This document shows, in pieces, positions 37,870 to 46,835 of a DNA stretch of 63,690 nt. Location of the stretch: contig NZ_UGQM01000005.1 in the NCBI RefSeq assembly GCF_900454025.1, positions 1 to 63,690 of the forward strand, read 5' to 3'. The DNA is from Mycolicibacterium gilvum (lineage in GTDB: Bacteria; Actinomycetota; Actinomycetes; Mycobacteriales; Mycobacteriaceae). The position numbers and the translations under genes are program-made. The notes under the pieces were generated by a model. That model was not told where the DNA came from. It ran no database searches and was given only the letters and a program-made list of their open reading frames with translations. The first letter of the stretch is position 1. Each line of letters starts with the position of its first letter.

Positions 37870-37901
37870 AATGCTGTTAATGCTGTTAATGCTGTTAATG
37901 C
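37870..37901 (+). repeat. Tandem 9-bp repeat (AATGCTGTT, about 3.5 units)
   Basis: Three full units and a partial one lie 14 bp before the ATG of the 639-residue protein. The unit is AT-rich for this genome. It may alter promoter or leader spacing by slippage. Confidence 0.7.
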
Positions 37902-37914
37902 AGAAGAGGTTACG

Positions 37915-39834
37915 ATGACCGACGCTCGCAAGTTCGATGAGCTGGTGTCCTGGCATGCCAAGCCGGTCGCAGGGGTCGGTATGGGCTGGGATCCGGGTTG
38001 GCGTGCCGACGGGGGAGCGTTTGCCCCCAACATCAGCCCCTCGGACCCGTACTGGAACACGGTGTTGGACAAGGCCCAAGCCGCCTATGGCGATCCTGGT
38101 ATGCGGTTCAACACCTCTGACCCGAGCGCCGACCGCTATCTCGTCTTCAGCGACGGCACGCGGGTACCGACCGATGGCTCGTTGGCCTATCGCGACAACG
38201 GCAACACTTACGTGATGAACAGCGATGGCTCGGTGTCGCTCCTCGGTGGCGACGGCAAGGCCGGTCAGCCGTTCTTCCCGGAGTTCCGGCGCAACGAGGC
38301 CGGCCAGTATGTGCCGGTCAACGCTCAAGGCCAGCAGGTCGCCCCGCTGGCCTCCTCCTACGTGGACGATCCAGCAACAGGCAAGCGCACCTACTACAAC
38401 GCCAACGGAGACGTCGTGGGATCTGAGCGGCGGCCCGCCACACCGCCTCCGGGCAGCCAGCCCGGCGTGGCGACCGATGAGCAGCAGTCGGGGCGCACCG
38501 CTGACGCGGTACGCAAGCTGCACGACGAGATGAAGGACCGCTACAGCCAACTCAGCGAGGCTGAGGGCAAGTTGACCGAGGCGATGCTGAGCGCCCGGAC
38601 CACGACCGCTGAGGGCCAGCAGAAGCTCAACGACATCCAGCAGAAGATCGTCGAGGCGGTCAACAACCCGGCGATGTCTCTGGACACTCCGGCGGGCGAG
38701 CAGGCGTTCTTGAAGTTCCTGCGCAGTCAGGTCGCCGCGATCGGCGAGGTACTGCAGTCGGGGACTTTGACTGCCGAGGATCAGGCCAAGGCGGCGTCGG
38801 CGCTGGCCGCCCTCTACGACATGGACGGCGCCTCCCCGGACACCGGGAGCGAGACTCCCACTGACCCCAACGCCCAACCGGGACCTGCGACTCCGGCTCC
38901 TGCGCCCCCGGTCAGCGATCCCGCTCTTGCCGATCCCGCGCTCACGGATGCGGGGCTGGGGCCGATGGAGCCGATGCCCGATCCGATGTTGTCGGATTTG
39001 GGGATGGGCGGGCCAATGGGCGCTGACCCGCTGGCGGGGCTGGCCTCCGCGTTGCCGGCCGCGATGGGGGCTTTCCCTCCGGGAGGCGGATTAGGTGGCG
39101 GCAGCCCTCTCGATGCTCTCACCGGAGCCGCTGCGCCACTGGCCGGTCTGGCTTCCCAGCTGGGCGAGCAAGCCCGCCGTGAGGAACCCGACCCCAGCGC
39201 CGAGTCGGACAAGGAGAAGGACCAAGACGACGAGCTCGACGAGGACAAGGACGAGCACGACCACGCACCCGAGCCCGTGCCCGGGGAAACCCCGTCCACG
39301 ACGCCGCAATCGGGCACCCCGCCGGAGCCGGTGCCCGCGGGCACGCCCGGGGAGGGCGCCCCACCGGCTGCACCGGGCCCGCCCCCTCCGCCGCCGACGG
39401 CAATCACGCTGCCGGACGGCTCGACCGCCAATGCACGCACCCCAGAGCTGGCCCAGGCCGTCAAGGCCCACCTCGACGGCAAGCCACTCGAGGAGGCCTA
39501 TCGCGAACAGCACCTCGAGCTGCCCCCGCCGGGCACTCCGGTGACCGCTCCGGTCGATCCGTCGCGCCTGTCAGCCGGCATGCTCGCGGTGTTCAACGAC
39601 CATTACGCGGTCGCGCTGAGCTCGGTGAAGGCGCTCCAAGATGGCCAGGTTGTGCCGGCGTCGATGATTGCCTCCAGCCCGGGCTTCCTGGGCTGGCTCG
39701 ATCCCAGCGCAGTCGGCGCACCAGCACCCACCCCGGCTCCCACGCCAGTGCCCATCCCACCGGCCTCCCCGGCCACCGACCCGGCTAACCCCGCGCCGCT
39801 GGCCAGCGCACCGGTGCCCACCCCCATCGGATAG
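37915..39834 (+). CDS. Large ESX-associated protein with Pro-rich acidic middle
   Basis: A 639-residue protein. The N-terminal 170 residues are a soluble domain (VSWHAKPVAGVGMGWDPGW, SDGTRVPTDGSLAYRDNGN). A helical segment near 190-310 follows (LHDEMKDRYSQLSEAEGKL, TPAGEQAFLKFLRSQVAAIG), whose second half resembles TPAGQKALLVALRQRV of the three hydrolases. A long Pro/Gly/Asp-rich stretch includes an acidic DKEKDQDDELDEDKDEHDH tract near residue 428, and a last small domain lies near 500-600. No signal peptide is seen. Context among Esp-like genes suggests an ESX substrate or scaffold. I cannot name a family with confidence. Confidence 0.65.
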   Translation: MTDARKFDELVSWHAKPVAGVGMGWDPGWRADGGAFAPNISPSDPYWNTVLDKAQAAYGDPGMRFNTSDPSADRYLVFSDGTRVPTDGSLAYRDNGNTYVMNSDGSVSLLGGDGKAGQPFFPEFRRNEAGQYVPVNAQGQQVAPLASSYVDDPATGKRTYYNANGDVVGSERRPATPPPGSQPGVATDEQQSGRTADAVRKLHDEMKDRYSQLSEAEGKLTEAMLSARTTTAEGQQKLNDIQQKIVEAVNNPAMSLDTPAGEQAFLKFLRSQVAAIGEVLQSGTLTAEDQAKAASALAALYDMDGASPDTGSETPTDPNAQPGPATPAPAPPVSDPALADPALTDAGLGPMEPMPDPMLSDLGMGGPMGADPLAGLASALPAAMGAFPPGGGLGGGSPLDALTGAAAPLAGLASQLGEQARREEPDPSAESDKEKDQDDELDEDKDEHDHAPEPVPGETPSTTPQSGTPPEPVPAGTPGEGAPPAAPGPPPPPPTAITLPDGSTANARTPELAQAVKAHLDGKPLEEAYREQHLELPPPGTPVTAPVDPSRLSAGMLAVFNDHYAVALSSVKALQDGQVVPASMIASSPGFLGWLDPSAVGAPAPTPAPTPVPIPPASPATDPANPAPLASAPVPTPIG

Positions 39835-39896
39835 CGGCTGACGTATGACGCGGCGGCAAAAAATCGCGACAATATCTAGATCGAAGGAGCTATGAG

Positions 39897-40205
39897 ATGA
39901 CCGACCCGATTCATATCGACCCTCAGGTGATGCGCACCGTCGCCAACCAGCACGACGATGTCGCCGACCAGATCGCGCCCGCCCGTGAGGCCAGCGCCGA
40001 GATCCTGGCCGCGGTCAACACCTTCGGCCCGATCATGCACCAGTTCAAGTCGGCGGTGTCGGACTTGATGATCAACCGCGACGCCGCGCTGCTCCACCAC
40101 GAACACACCCACCGCAGCGCCGCGATCGGGTTGCGCCGCGAAGCGGCCAACTTCGTCACCCGCGACGAAATCAACGCAGAAAACCTCCGAGTTGACCAGC
40201 AATGA
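39897..40205 (+). CDS. EspC-like small ESX-secreted protein
   Basis: A 102-residue helical protein. It begins IHIDPQVMRTVANQHDDVAD, close to the EspC/DUF2580-type pattern of a helical hairpin in the WXG100 size range. NFVTRDE near the end could serve as a YxxxD/E-like export signal with Phe for Tyr. The ATG follows GAAGGAGCT. It overlaps the next gene by 14 bp. Probable substrate of the ESX system encoded downstream, perhaps as a partner of the following protein. Confidence 0.7.
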   Translation: MTDPIHIDPQVMRTVANQHDDVADQIAPAREASAEILAAVNTFGPIMHQFKSAVSDLMINRDAALLHHEHTHRSAAIGLRREAANFVTRDEINAENLRVDQQ

Positions 40206-40500
40206 CAACCTGCCGCTGAGCGAGCAGGCGTTCCTAGCCAGGACCCCCGACGATGCGGTCCTGGTCAGAAATGCCGTCAAGGGGCACATCCTGGGCGTTC
40301 AGCTCGAACCCAAAGCCATGCTCGACACCATGTATGAGTTATCTCAGCGAATCGTGGCCTGTGCCGACGTGGCGTATCTTCAGGGGCAGGTGGCACTGCG
40401 CGAGCAGATGGAGGACGCCAAGCTCGATCCCGTCTGCTACGCAGATTTCCCCACCCAAAGGGACCTGGCCGCCGCCCGTGACCGACTGAGGAATCTCTAG
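40192..40500 (+). CDS. Hypothetical 102-residue protein coupled to the EspC-like gene
   Basis: The TTG at 40192 gives MTSNDNLPLSEQAFLARTPD, followed by a helical region (KAMLDTMYELSQRIVACADV, LQGQVALREQMEDAKLDP). The 14-bp overlap with the upstream gene implies coupling. No homology is recognised. The size and helical pattern would suit a partner of the EspC-like protein. Confidence 0.6.
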   Translation: MTSNDNLPLSEQAFLARTPDDAVLVRNAVKGHILGVQLEPKAMLDTMYELSQRIVACADVAYLQGQVALREQMEDAKLDPVCYADFPTQRDLAAARDRLRNL

Positions 40501-40504
40501 ACCG

Positions 40505-42169
40505 ATGGTTTCTGTTGACCCGAGTGGACTGGTCTCGGCAGCACAACGGATCACCGCCGCGCTGTCGGAGCTGACAACAGCCAACCCCGAGCATCCTCCA
40601 CTGGCCGCTGATCCGGCGTCGGTCGGCGCTGCGGGCAGGCTGACCACTGCGGGCAGCACCTTGGCCAGCGTCCTGGTCGAACAGGCGGCAGGGCTAGCCG
40701 CCACCGCCGAGCAGCTGGCCAACGTCGCGGCGGGTTTCACCGCCAAAGACGCGGCCAATGCGACCAAAATCTCCAGCCTCAACACCGCCAGTGAGGGCGC
40801 CGCCGTGTCGGGTTGGGCGCCCCCGTCGCCGCCGGTCCCTCCCGACGCGCGTCCAGTGCTGGCCGCGCCACCTGCGGCGCCCGCCGAGATCATCTCCAAT
40901 GCGGTGCACTCCGGTGACCCCGCCAGCGGTGAAGCGTTCATCTCTGGATGGCGCCAGGTCGCCGGCTCGGCCCGCGACGCCTCAGCCGCGGTACGGTCGG
41001 TCGCCGATAGTCTCCCCGACAATTGGGATAGCCCGGTGGCCACCGACGTGGTGCGCGGGCACCTGATCAAATACGCCAATGCGTTGGAAACCTCCGGCCA
41101 GCGCGCCGAGACGGTCGCCGAGCAGGCCAATCGCCATGCTCAAGAGGTCGCTCAGGCCCGCAGCGACATTCCGAGTCCGGACGCGTTTCAAGCGATGAAC
41201 CACCAGCTGCAGACGTTGGCGCAGGCTAACGCGCAGACCGGCGGCATGTACGCGGTGCCGCTGGCCAACGCGGTGGAGCAGAAAGCTCAGATGGAGGCCC
41301 AAACCGCGCAAGGCTTCGGCGGCTACTACGCCACCACAGAGGCCACCACCGCCGGTGAGGTTGATCTGGACGGTGACGGTATCCCCGACGTTCCCGCCGA
41401 CGAGGCGGCTGCCGCGGCGGCAGCGGGGGAAGGAACGGGTCTGCCGGGCGAAGCGACGCCGGGAGAGCCCGGGTCACAGGATATGGCCGGTCAGCTGGCC
41501 TCGATGCTTCCCAGCATGATCCCCACGGTTCTCGGGGCGGCCGGGGGACTGTTGGGCGGCGCGATGTCATCGGTGATGAAGGCGCCCGAATCGCTGATTC
41601 AGGCCGGAACGCAGGCGATGGGTGCGGCTACTCAAGGGCTGTCGGGGTTGATGCAACCCGAGCTCGACGACATCGGCACCGAGGACCTGGGCCTAGATGA
41701 TGCGCCGCTCGATGACATGAGCGGCTTCGGCGGCGGTGGCGGCGGGATGACGTCGCCGGCCTCCGGCGGGGCACCGTCGACGCCGCCGGTGATGCCCTCC
41801 ACGGGCCCCAACCCCACCCCGCCAACCTTGCCCACCGGTGGATCGCTGCCTCCACCGGTGAGCCCCACGATGGGCCCGGGCGGCGGCATGATGCCGATGG
41901 GAGGCATGCCGATGGCCGGCATGCCAGGGGGTGCGGGCCAGGGCGGCGGGGCCGACGAACGCAATGCAAAGCCCAAACAGGTTGTGGGCAAGGATCTTCC
42001 GCACACAGAATCGGTGACCGGCAAGGTGACTGCTGACAGGATCGCAGTGTCGTCAACCGCACCGGATCGCAAGGATGATGACCCTCCGCCCAACGACGAC
42101 GCACCTCAGCGCAGTAGCGCTCCGCTGATCCGCCGTATCACGACCGTCGCACCGAAGGACGGCGCCTAG
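40505..42169 (+). CDS. EspB/PPE-like ESX substrate with Gly-Met-Pro-rich tail
   Basis: A 554-residue protein. The first 80 residues look like a PE/Esx-type helical pair (VDPSGLVSAAQRITAALSEL). Residues about 120-270 are helical and include DNWDSPVATDVVRGHLIKYA, where WDS sits in the WxG position, and SGQRAETVAEQANRHAQEVA. The rest is disordered and rich in Gly, Met and Pro (GGGMMPMGGMPMAGMPGG). The layout, a fused PE-PPE-like head and a low-complexity tail, resembles EspB. It is probably secreted and forms oligomers at the surface. It overlaps the next gene by one base (TAGTG). Confidence 0.7.
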   Translation: MVSVDPSGLVSAAQRITAALSELTTANPEHPPLAADPASVGAAGRLTTAGSTLASVLVEQAAGLAATAEQLANVAAGFTAKDAANATKISSLNTASEGAAVSGWAPPSPPVPPDARPVLAAPPAAPAEIISNAVHSGDPASGEAFISGWRQVAGSARDASAAVRSVADSLPDNWDSPVATDVVRGHLIKYANALETSGQRAETVAEQANRHAQEVAQARSDIPSPDAFQAMNHQLQTLAQANAQTGGMYAVPLANAVEQKAQMEAQTAQGFGGYYATTEATTAGEVDLDGDGIPDVPADEAAAAAAAGEGTGLPGEATPGEPGSQDMAGQLASMLPSMIPTVLGAAGGLLGGAMSSVMKAPESLIQAGTQAMGAATQGLSGLMQPELDDIGTEDLGLDDAPLDDMSGFGGGGGGMTSPASGGAPSTPPVMPSTGPNPTPPTLPTGGSLPPPVSPTMGPGGGMMPMGGMPMAGMPGGAGQGGGADERNAKPKQVVGKDLPHTESVTGKVTADRIAVSSTAPDRKDDDPPPNDDAPQRSSAPLIRRITTVAPKDGA

Positions 42170-42501
42170 TGTTGGGCGGCGGGGGGTTCGACGACCTCGG
42201 CGACGAGGAAAAGGTCAAGTTTTCCGAAGCGGAACAGGCCGCGACCCTGGAGCGTCTCGACAAGATGATCGCCCAGCTCGGGGCGTTGCGCACCGAGGTC
42301 GAAGACCCCGATGGCTATGTGCGGTTCACCCTGGGTGACGACGGCCGGCTCCTCGAACTGTTCATCCACGAGGCTGCCCGCACATCGCTGACCAACTTGG
42401 CGTTGGAAAAGAAGCTCAACGATCTGTTCGCCGCTGCTAACGAGGCAATGATGCTGTCCCGCAAAGAGTTCTGGGACCACTACAGCATTACCGACATCTG
42501 A
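42169..42501 (+). CDS. YbaB/EbfC-type protein (EspL-like)
   Basis: A 110-residue protein with a YbaB-like core: helical TLERLDKMIAQLGALRTEVE, then strands GYVRFTLGDDGRLLELFIHE and a C-terminal helix (LALEKKLNDLFAAANEAMML). ESX loci commonly include such a protein; EspL of ESX-1 is an example. The role may be DNA binding or stabilisation of a secreted partner. The GTG start overlaps the stop of the upstream EspB-like gene, so the two are translated together. Confidence 0.75.
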   Translation: MLGGGGFDDLGDEEKVKFSEAEQAATLERLDKMIAQLGALRTEVEDPDGYVRFTLGDDGRLLELFIHEAARTSLTNLALEKKLNDLFAAANEAMMLSRKEFWDHYSITDI

Positions 42502-42982
42502 TCCGCCGGTCTAGCTCCGAAAAGCGCTGAGCCAGAACCGATGTTTTCAGATCGGCCTTGGCGAGCCTATGGCCCAAAACCCCGCGCCGATTGACTAACG
42601 CACGGGGCACGGCCCGGGCAAACAGACTGACTGTGATCGCGAGAAGCGTTGGCAAGAAATGCCGTTCGAAAGTTTTAAGTGGAAGGGCCCGACCAAAGGT
42701 GGGAGGAGTCGGGCCCTTCCGGTTCCGACCTCGGGGGGCGCGATCGGACCACCACGAACGCTACCGCAGCGCCCACGCCCCTCCGTGCACAAAATTCGGC
42801 GGCGCGATGCTGCGCCATCGCTGCGGCTCGTTGAGGTGCCGCGCGGGCCCGCTACAGATCCGGGGTAGCTGTAGGCAGCCAACCTGTGAAAGGCCGCGAA
42901 CATGTGTTGACGGGGAGGTGCCGAGCGGATCGGGCCTAATTTGGCGGTGCCAGACCCCACCGGGGCCGTTTACCCTGGAGGT
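42502..42982. other. 480-bp intergenic region with a strong hairpin
   Basis: No gene is visible. A 13-bp inverted repeat at 42681-42720 probably ends transcription from the left or forms a leader structure. The promoter of the following membrane protein must lie near 42900-42980. Confidence 0.6.
42681..42720 (+). terminator. Hairpin with 13-bp stem (GGAAGGGCCCGAC)
   Basis: The arms 42681-42693 and 42708-42720 are perfectly complementary, with a 14-base loop. There is no clear run of T after it, so it may be a T-less mycobacterial terminator or another RNA structure. Confidence 0.6.
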
Positions 42983-43639
42983 ATGACAGCGGGCGGGAAA
43001 ACCCAAGCATATGTGCAGCCGCCGAACGGTGGCCCCTATGGGCCGCCTCCTGGCCCCGGCCCATCCGGCTACGGCCCGCCGGCGCCTCCGCCGGAGTTGC
43101 AGCGGCCCCCACGCCCGGGACGCCTGCGGACGGCACTCGCCGCCGCGGGCATCATCCTCGCCGTGGTTCTGGCGGCATCCGCGCTGGTAGTAGCCCTAAC
43201 GACCCGCTCCAGCAGCTCCAACACTGCCGCACCTTCGGCCGGCAACCCCGCCGCATCATCCAACCCGGCGTCCACTGAACAGGCCGACCGCGCACTCTGC
43301 ACCGCAATCGCTCCCTTGATGGTTGAACAGAACAAAGTCTCCAACGATTGGTTTCGCCTGGGGGAACCCGGCTCGACGGCGAGGGACGCTGGGCTACCAA
43401 AGTTTATTGACGACACAGAAAATTGGGTCGGTCGAGCCGAAGCTGTGCTCGCGGAGCACCCCGGCGTCCAGCCGCGACTGGAACGAACAATGAACCGTTA
43501 TGTCGATGACTTATGGCTTTTCGTGAATAACATCGCGCCCGGCCCTTCGGAGGACTACGACAAGGCAGCTTGGATTGACAGCATGATCGCCTACGGCGGG
43601 CCCCAAACAATTTGCGACGACCTCGGCGCCGGCTGGTAG
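42983..43639 (+). CDS. Membrane-anchored hypothetical protein with Pro-rich N-terminus
   Basis: A 218-residue protein. The cytosolic part is Pro/Gly-rich (GGPYGPPPGPGPSGYGPPAP). A membrane helix follows at about residues 56-76 (LAAAGIILAVVLAASALVVAL), then a Ser/Ala linker and an external helical domain with two cysteines (RALCTAIAPLM and TICDDLGAGW) that could pair. The ATG at 42983 has CTGGAGGT upstream. It lies in the ESX-associated cluster. The topology resembles other small mycobacterial envelope proteins encoded near ESX loci. No function is assigned. Confidence 0.7.
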   Translation: MTAGGKTQAYVQPPNGGPYGPPPGPGPSGYGPPAPPPELQRPPRPGRLRTALAAAGIILAVVLAASALVVALTTRSSSSNTAAPSAGNPAASSNPASTEQADRALCTAIAPLMVEQNKVSNDWFRLGEPGSTARDAGLPKFIDDTENWVGRAEAVLAEHPGVQPRLERTMNRYVDDLWLFVNNIAPGPSEDYDKAAWIDSMIAYGGPQTICDDLGAGW

Positions 43640-43660
43640 TTGGATGGGGGGGACTCGCTG

Positions 43661-46189
43661 ATGCCGGCTTCAGCGGCGGTTGCCGCTGGCCAAGGGATGC
43701 CGACCCGGCCATACTCAATGCGCATTCTCGGCGGCTCCTGGCCAGCGACGTCACCGGAGTCGTGGTCGGACACCGCGAGCGCGCTGAGCAAGAAAAGTGC
43801 TGACCTGAGCACGTCGGCAGCGGCGATCCGCCGCGCAGCCGACGACCTCGGCGGATCCAATTCAGGCCAGATGATCGACGCGATGTGTGAGCGCTCGTAT
43901 CGCACGGCACAGACGGTGATCAATCACTCGGACCTCTACGGCGACATGGCCAAGGCGGTCAAGGAAACGGCTGAGCTGATCTGGCATGCCCGCGGCCGGC
44001 TCGAAGAGATCGACCGCAAAGCCCATGAGGAGATCGAACGGCTCAAGCAACAACTTCAAGCGTTGGCGGCCTCGCCGTTAGGCGCGGGTGCGGCGACGGC
44101 CGCCATCTACGCAGCAATAGAAGCCGTCATCACCGCAGCGCAAGGGGAAGCGCTGGCTGTAGGGACTGACACCGCCGCGTCTATCGCAGAGCAAGCCGCC
44201 AACATCGGCGGCACCCCCTCAAGCCAAATGCCCGGTGGCGGCCAGATCACCCCTGCCGACCACACCACCCAAACCGGCGGCAACGGAGACAACATCCAGG
44301 CACTCGACAACCCGCATGGTTCACCACCACCGTCACGTCCGACCAGCGACCTACCCAAGTGGAACGAATCAGGCCACCCTCGCGACGACCTACCTAGTGA
44401 TGGCGCAACTGATTCCGGCAGCGAAACGCCCGGTGCCTCAGAACCGGGAAAGACTCCCGGCGAAACGGGTACGGGTTCGGGTGAGCCTGGAGAAACCCCA
44501 GGCGGAAACGCGGACACCACCGACGCGCTGAAGGGTACTCCAGCTGAAGCTAACAATTTGCCTCGATGGGAGTCGAACACTCCGGCGATGACTCCGCCGA
44601 TGACGCCTGTGTCGTCTGGAGGCAGCGGTGACGCTTCGTCGCTGGGCTCGGTGGGGAGTGGGTTCAAGCCGCCGTCTGCGAGCGGGTTGTCGTCGGCGGG
44701 GACCGGTGGTCTGTCGCCTAGTTCGTTGTCTTCCAATGCGGGGCTGTCGTCGTCGCTGCCGTCTTCTGTGTCGCCGGCGGCGGGCGGTCTTCCGTCTGCA
44801 GCTGCGGGTGGTGGTGGCGCACCGGGGGCGGCTACCTCGTCTGACTTTTCCCGCGGGTTCAATGCGGGCTTAGGTACGGGCTCGGTGTTGCCGCCGCCTG
44901 TTGCTCCTCCTCCGGCGCAGCCCCTGAGTTCGACTACGGGTGCGTCGAGTACGCCGGTCTCGGCCGGTCCCGCGCCGGTGTCGGCGGCTGGCGGGCCTGC
45001 GCACGTCGCGTCGCCAGGGTCGGCGGCGAGTGTTCCGGCCGGCCACATGGGGTCGATGGGTGCGCCGATGATGCCGCCAGCGGCCGCTCCGGCTGGCCCG
45101 CTGCCTCCGTTCAACTCTGATTTGCAGCCCAGGCAGGTCGCGCCAGCTGCGGCGGGCGCACCGCCGCCCGCGCCGCCGCCAGCTCCACCTGCCAGCCCGG
45201 GCCAGGGGACAGCGCTTCCGCCGGGTGTGGTCGCCTCGGGTGTCGGCGCCACAGCGGCGGGCGCGATCGCAGGGGCGCAGTCTGGGGCGCCTGACCCGTT
45301 GCTCGATAAGGCCTCGGAGCTGGTCTACGAGCTGATGCACGCCTCGCGGGTTTATGGGTGCATCGACTGGTGCGTCGGGATGTTCAAGACGCCGTCAGGG
45401 CCGCAGGCATGGGTGTTGAGCAGTGAGGGCAGCGGGTTCATCCCGCCGGGGGTGTTTCTGCCCAGCTCCGCGCGGCTAGTTTTTTCAGATCCTGGTTTGG
45501 ACAAGGATTTTCACGCCCGCTGGTTCGGCTGGGTCAACCCAGCCCAGACGATGACCGCGTACGGGCAGATGTGCATGGCGAGCAACCCGAACGTCGAGTT
45601 GTGGGCGCTGGCGGTGTCGACGGACTATGGCGGCAACGCCGCTGTGGCGCGGGATACCGGTGTACGGCATATCGAGAATTGCGCGTTGACCACGTCACCG
45701 ATCAAGGCCGACTCAGCACCGCCGGCGCTGGATGAAACTCGTATTCATCGGCTGGAGACCATTGACCGCCCCGAGTACGCGCGCCTGACCACCGGCGGGG
45801 TGGTTGATCGTTCCCAGCTATGGGCGTTGACGGTTGCCGCAGTGCGCACGGTCCTCTCTCGCGCCTCTGAGCTGCTGGGCTTCCAGGTTCCTCCGGCCAT
45901 TCGCCAGGTCGCTATGGCGATCGAGAATGGTGAGCCGGTGATCGAAGAGTTGTGGGCCGATCTTGACGTGGCGATGCGCGCAGCGATCCTCGACAGCGCG
46001 GGCCAGCGGCCAGGTCGGGTGGCTGGCGACGTGGGCCCGTCTGCCTATGCGCGGTGTTTCCACAACGTGGCCCGCGCCGCGGAGCTGCTGTCGTGGTGGC
46101 GCAGCACGACACCGGATTATGTCGAGATCGCCTACACGGCAAGGCATATCGCGAAGGAAGCTGAACTATGGCCCACGATGGCCGCATGA
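43661..46189 (+). CDS. Large ESX-associated protein with C-terminal DUF5631/5632-like region
   Basis: An 842-residue protein. The N-terminal 130 residues are helical and Esx-like (SWSDTASALSKKSADLSTSA with WSD in a WxG-like turn). A very long disordered Ser/Pro/Gly region follows (about 190-540). The C-terminal domain starts at LLDKASELVYELMHASRVYG and continues with WVLSSEGSGFIPPGVFLPSS and DKDFHARWFGWVNPAQTM, which resembles the C-terminal region of M. tuberculosis Rv3899c-type proteins. The ATG at 43661 with GGATGGGGGGA upstream is preferred, and a TTG at 43640 is possible. It is probably a secreted or envelope-associated component of this ESX system. Confidence 0.65.
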   Translation: MPASAAVAAGQGMPTRPYSMRILGGSWPATSPESWSDTASALSKKSADLSTSAAAIRRAADDLGGSNSGQMIDAMCERSYRTAQTVINHSDLYGDMAKAVKETAELIWHARGRLEEIDRKAHEEIERLKQQLQALAASPLGAGAATAAIYAAIEAVITAAQGEALAVGTDTAASIAEQAANIGGTPSSQMPGGGQITPADHTTQTGGNGDNIQALDNPHGSPPPSRPTSDLPKWNESGHPRDDLPSDGATDSGSETPGASEPGKTPGETGTGSGEPGETPGGNADTTDALKGTPAEANNLPRWESNTPAMTPPMTPVSSGGSGDASSLGSVGSGFKPPSASGLSSAGTGGLSPSSLSSNAGLSSSLPSSVSPAAGGLPSAAAGGGGAPGAATSSDFSRGFNAGLGTGSVLPPPVAPPPAQPLSSTTGASSTPVSAGPAPVSAAGGPAHVASPGSAASVPAGHMGSMGAPMMPPAAAPAGPLPPFNSDLQPRQVAPAAAGAPPPAPPPAPPASPGQGTALPPGVVASGVGATAAGAIAGAQSGAPDPLLDKASELVYELMHASRVYGCIDWCVGMFKTPSGPQAWVLSSEGSGFIPPGVFLPSSARLVFSDPGLDKDFHARWFGWVNPAQTMTAYGQMCMASNPNVELWALAVSTDYGGNAAVARDTGVRHIENCALTTSPIKADSAPPALDETRIHRLETIDRPEYARLTTGGVVDRSQLWALTVAAVRTVLSRASELLGFQVPPAIRQVAMAIENGEPVIEELWADLDVAMRAAILDSAGQRPGRVAGDVGPSAYARCFHNVARAAELLSWWRSTTPDYVEIAYTARHIAKEAELWPTMAA

Positions 46190-46203
46190 GGGGAGTTGTG
46201 TAG

Positions 46204-46719
46204 ATGCCTGCAGTATCTGGGGGCGCGAAGCCGATCGAGGTGTTGCCCGCGGCGGTCACGGGCACTGCCCAGTCGATCGCTGGGGAGGTGAGCCGGTCGG
46301 CCCAGCCTGGCCCGGTTCCGATGCCTGCGGGGGGTATTTCGCCGATCGATGTCGCCGCCAACGCCGTGGCCGTCGCGGTGGCCGAGAATGTCGCGCACTG
46401 CTCGGCGACGCTGGCGCCGGAGCCCATCGAAGGGGTTCAGAAGGCCGAGACCGCCACGACCGAGCTTCGGGGGCAGGACACTGAGAGCGCCGCCGACATC
46501 AGGTCGGTCGCTCAGACTATGCAGCCGATGCCGCCGCCGGGGGCCAGCGGCGGCGGGGGCGCACCGAGCATCCGCCCGGTCAGCAATACCGGCGCGGATA
46601 GTTGGCATTGGGAATATGACCACAACGGGCTGATGGTCAGGGTCGATGACGTCGAGCCAATTGATCCGGGCGGCGCGGCCGGGGGTGGTTTCGGCGGGCT
46701 TGCCCCGGTGGGCCCCTGA
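46204..46719 (+). CDS. Hypothetical 171-residue ESX-associated protein
   Basis: Begins MPAVSGGAKPIEVLPAAVTG and continues as a helical, Ala-rich half (IDVAANAVAVAVAENVAHCS) of Esx/PE size. A flexible Gly/Pro part and a short end with WHWEYDHNGLMVRVDDVEP follow. It follows the large protein by 14 bp and precedes eccC. It may be a small substrate paired with its upstream neighbour. I recognise no family. Confidence 0.6.
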   Translation: MPAVSGGAKPIEVLPAAVTGTAQSIAGEVSRSAQPGPVPMPAGGISPIDVAANAVAVAVAENVAHCSATLAPEPIEGVQKAETATTELRGQDTESAADIRSVAQTMQPMPPPGASGGGGAPSIRPVSNTGADSWHWEYDHNGLMVRVDDVEPIDPGGAAGGGFGGLAPVGP

Positions 46720-46787
46720 CAGTTCGGTCACCGCTTGTTGCGTGAAGGGGGTCGCAGCATCGTGGGTTGTCTGATTATCGGGCGCTC

Positions 46788-46828
46788 TGAAATTGGCGCC
46801 GATATAGCCCCCTGGACGGGGTTAGGGT
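46788..46828 (+). promoter_or_regulatory. Shared ESX promoter element upstream of eccC
   Basis: TGAAATTGGCGCCGATATAG at 46788-46807 and TAGGGT at 46823-46828. The hexamer ends seven bases before the GTG, which fits leaderless transcription. The same pair, with the same 35-bp spacing, precedes eccB. Confidence 0.65.
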
Positions 46829-46835
46829 CGGATAC

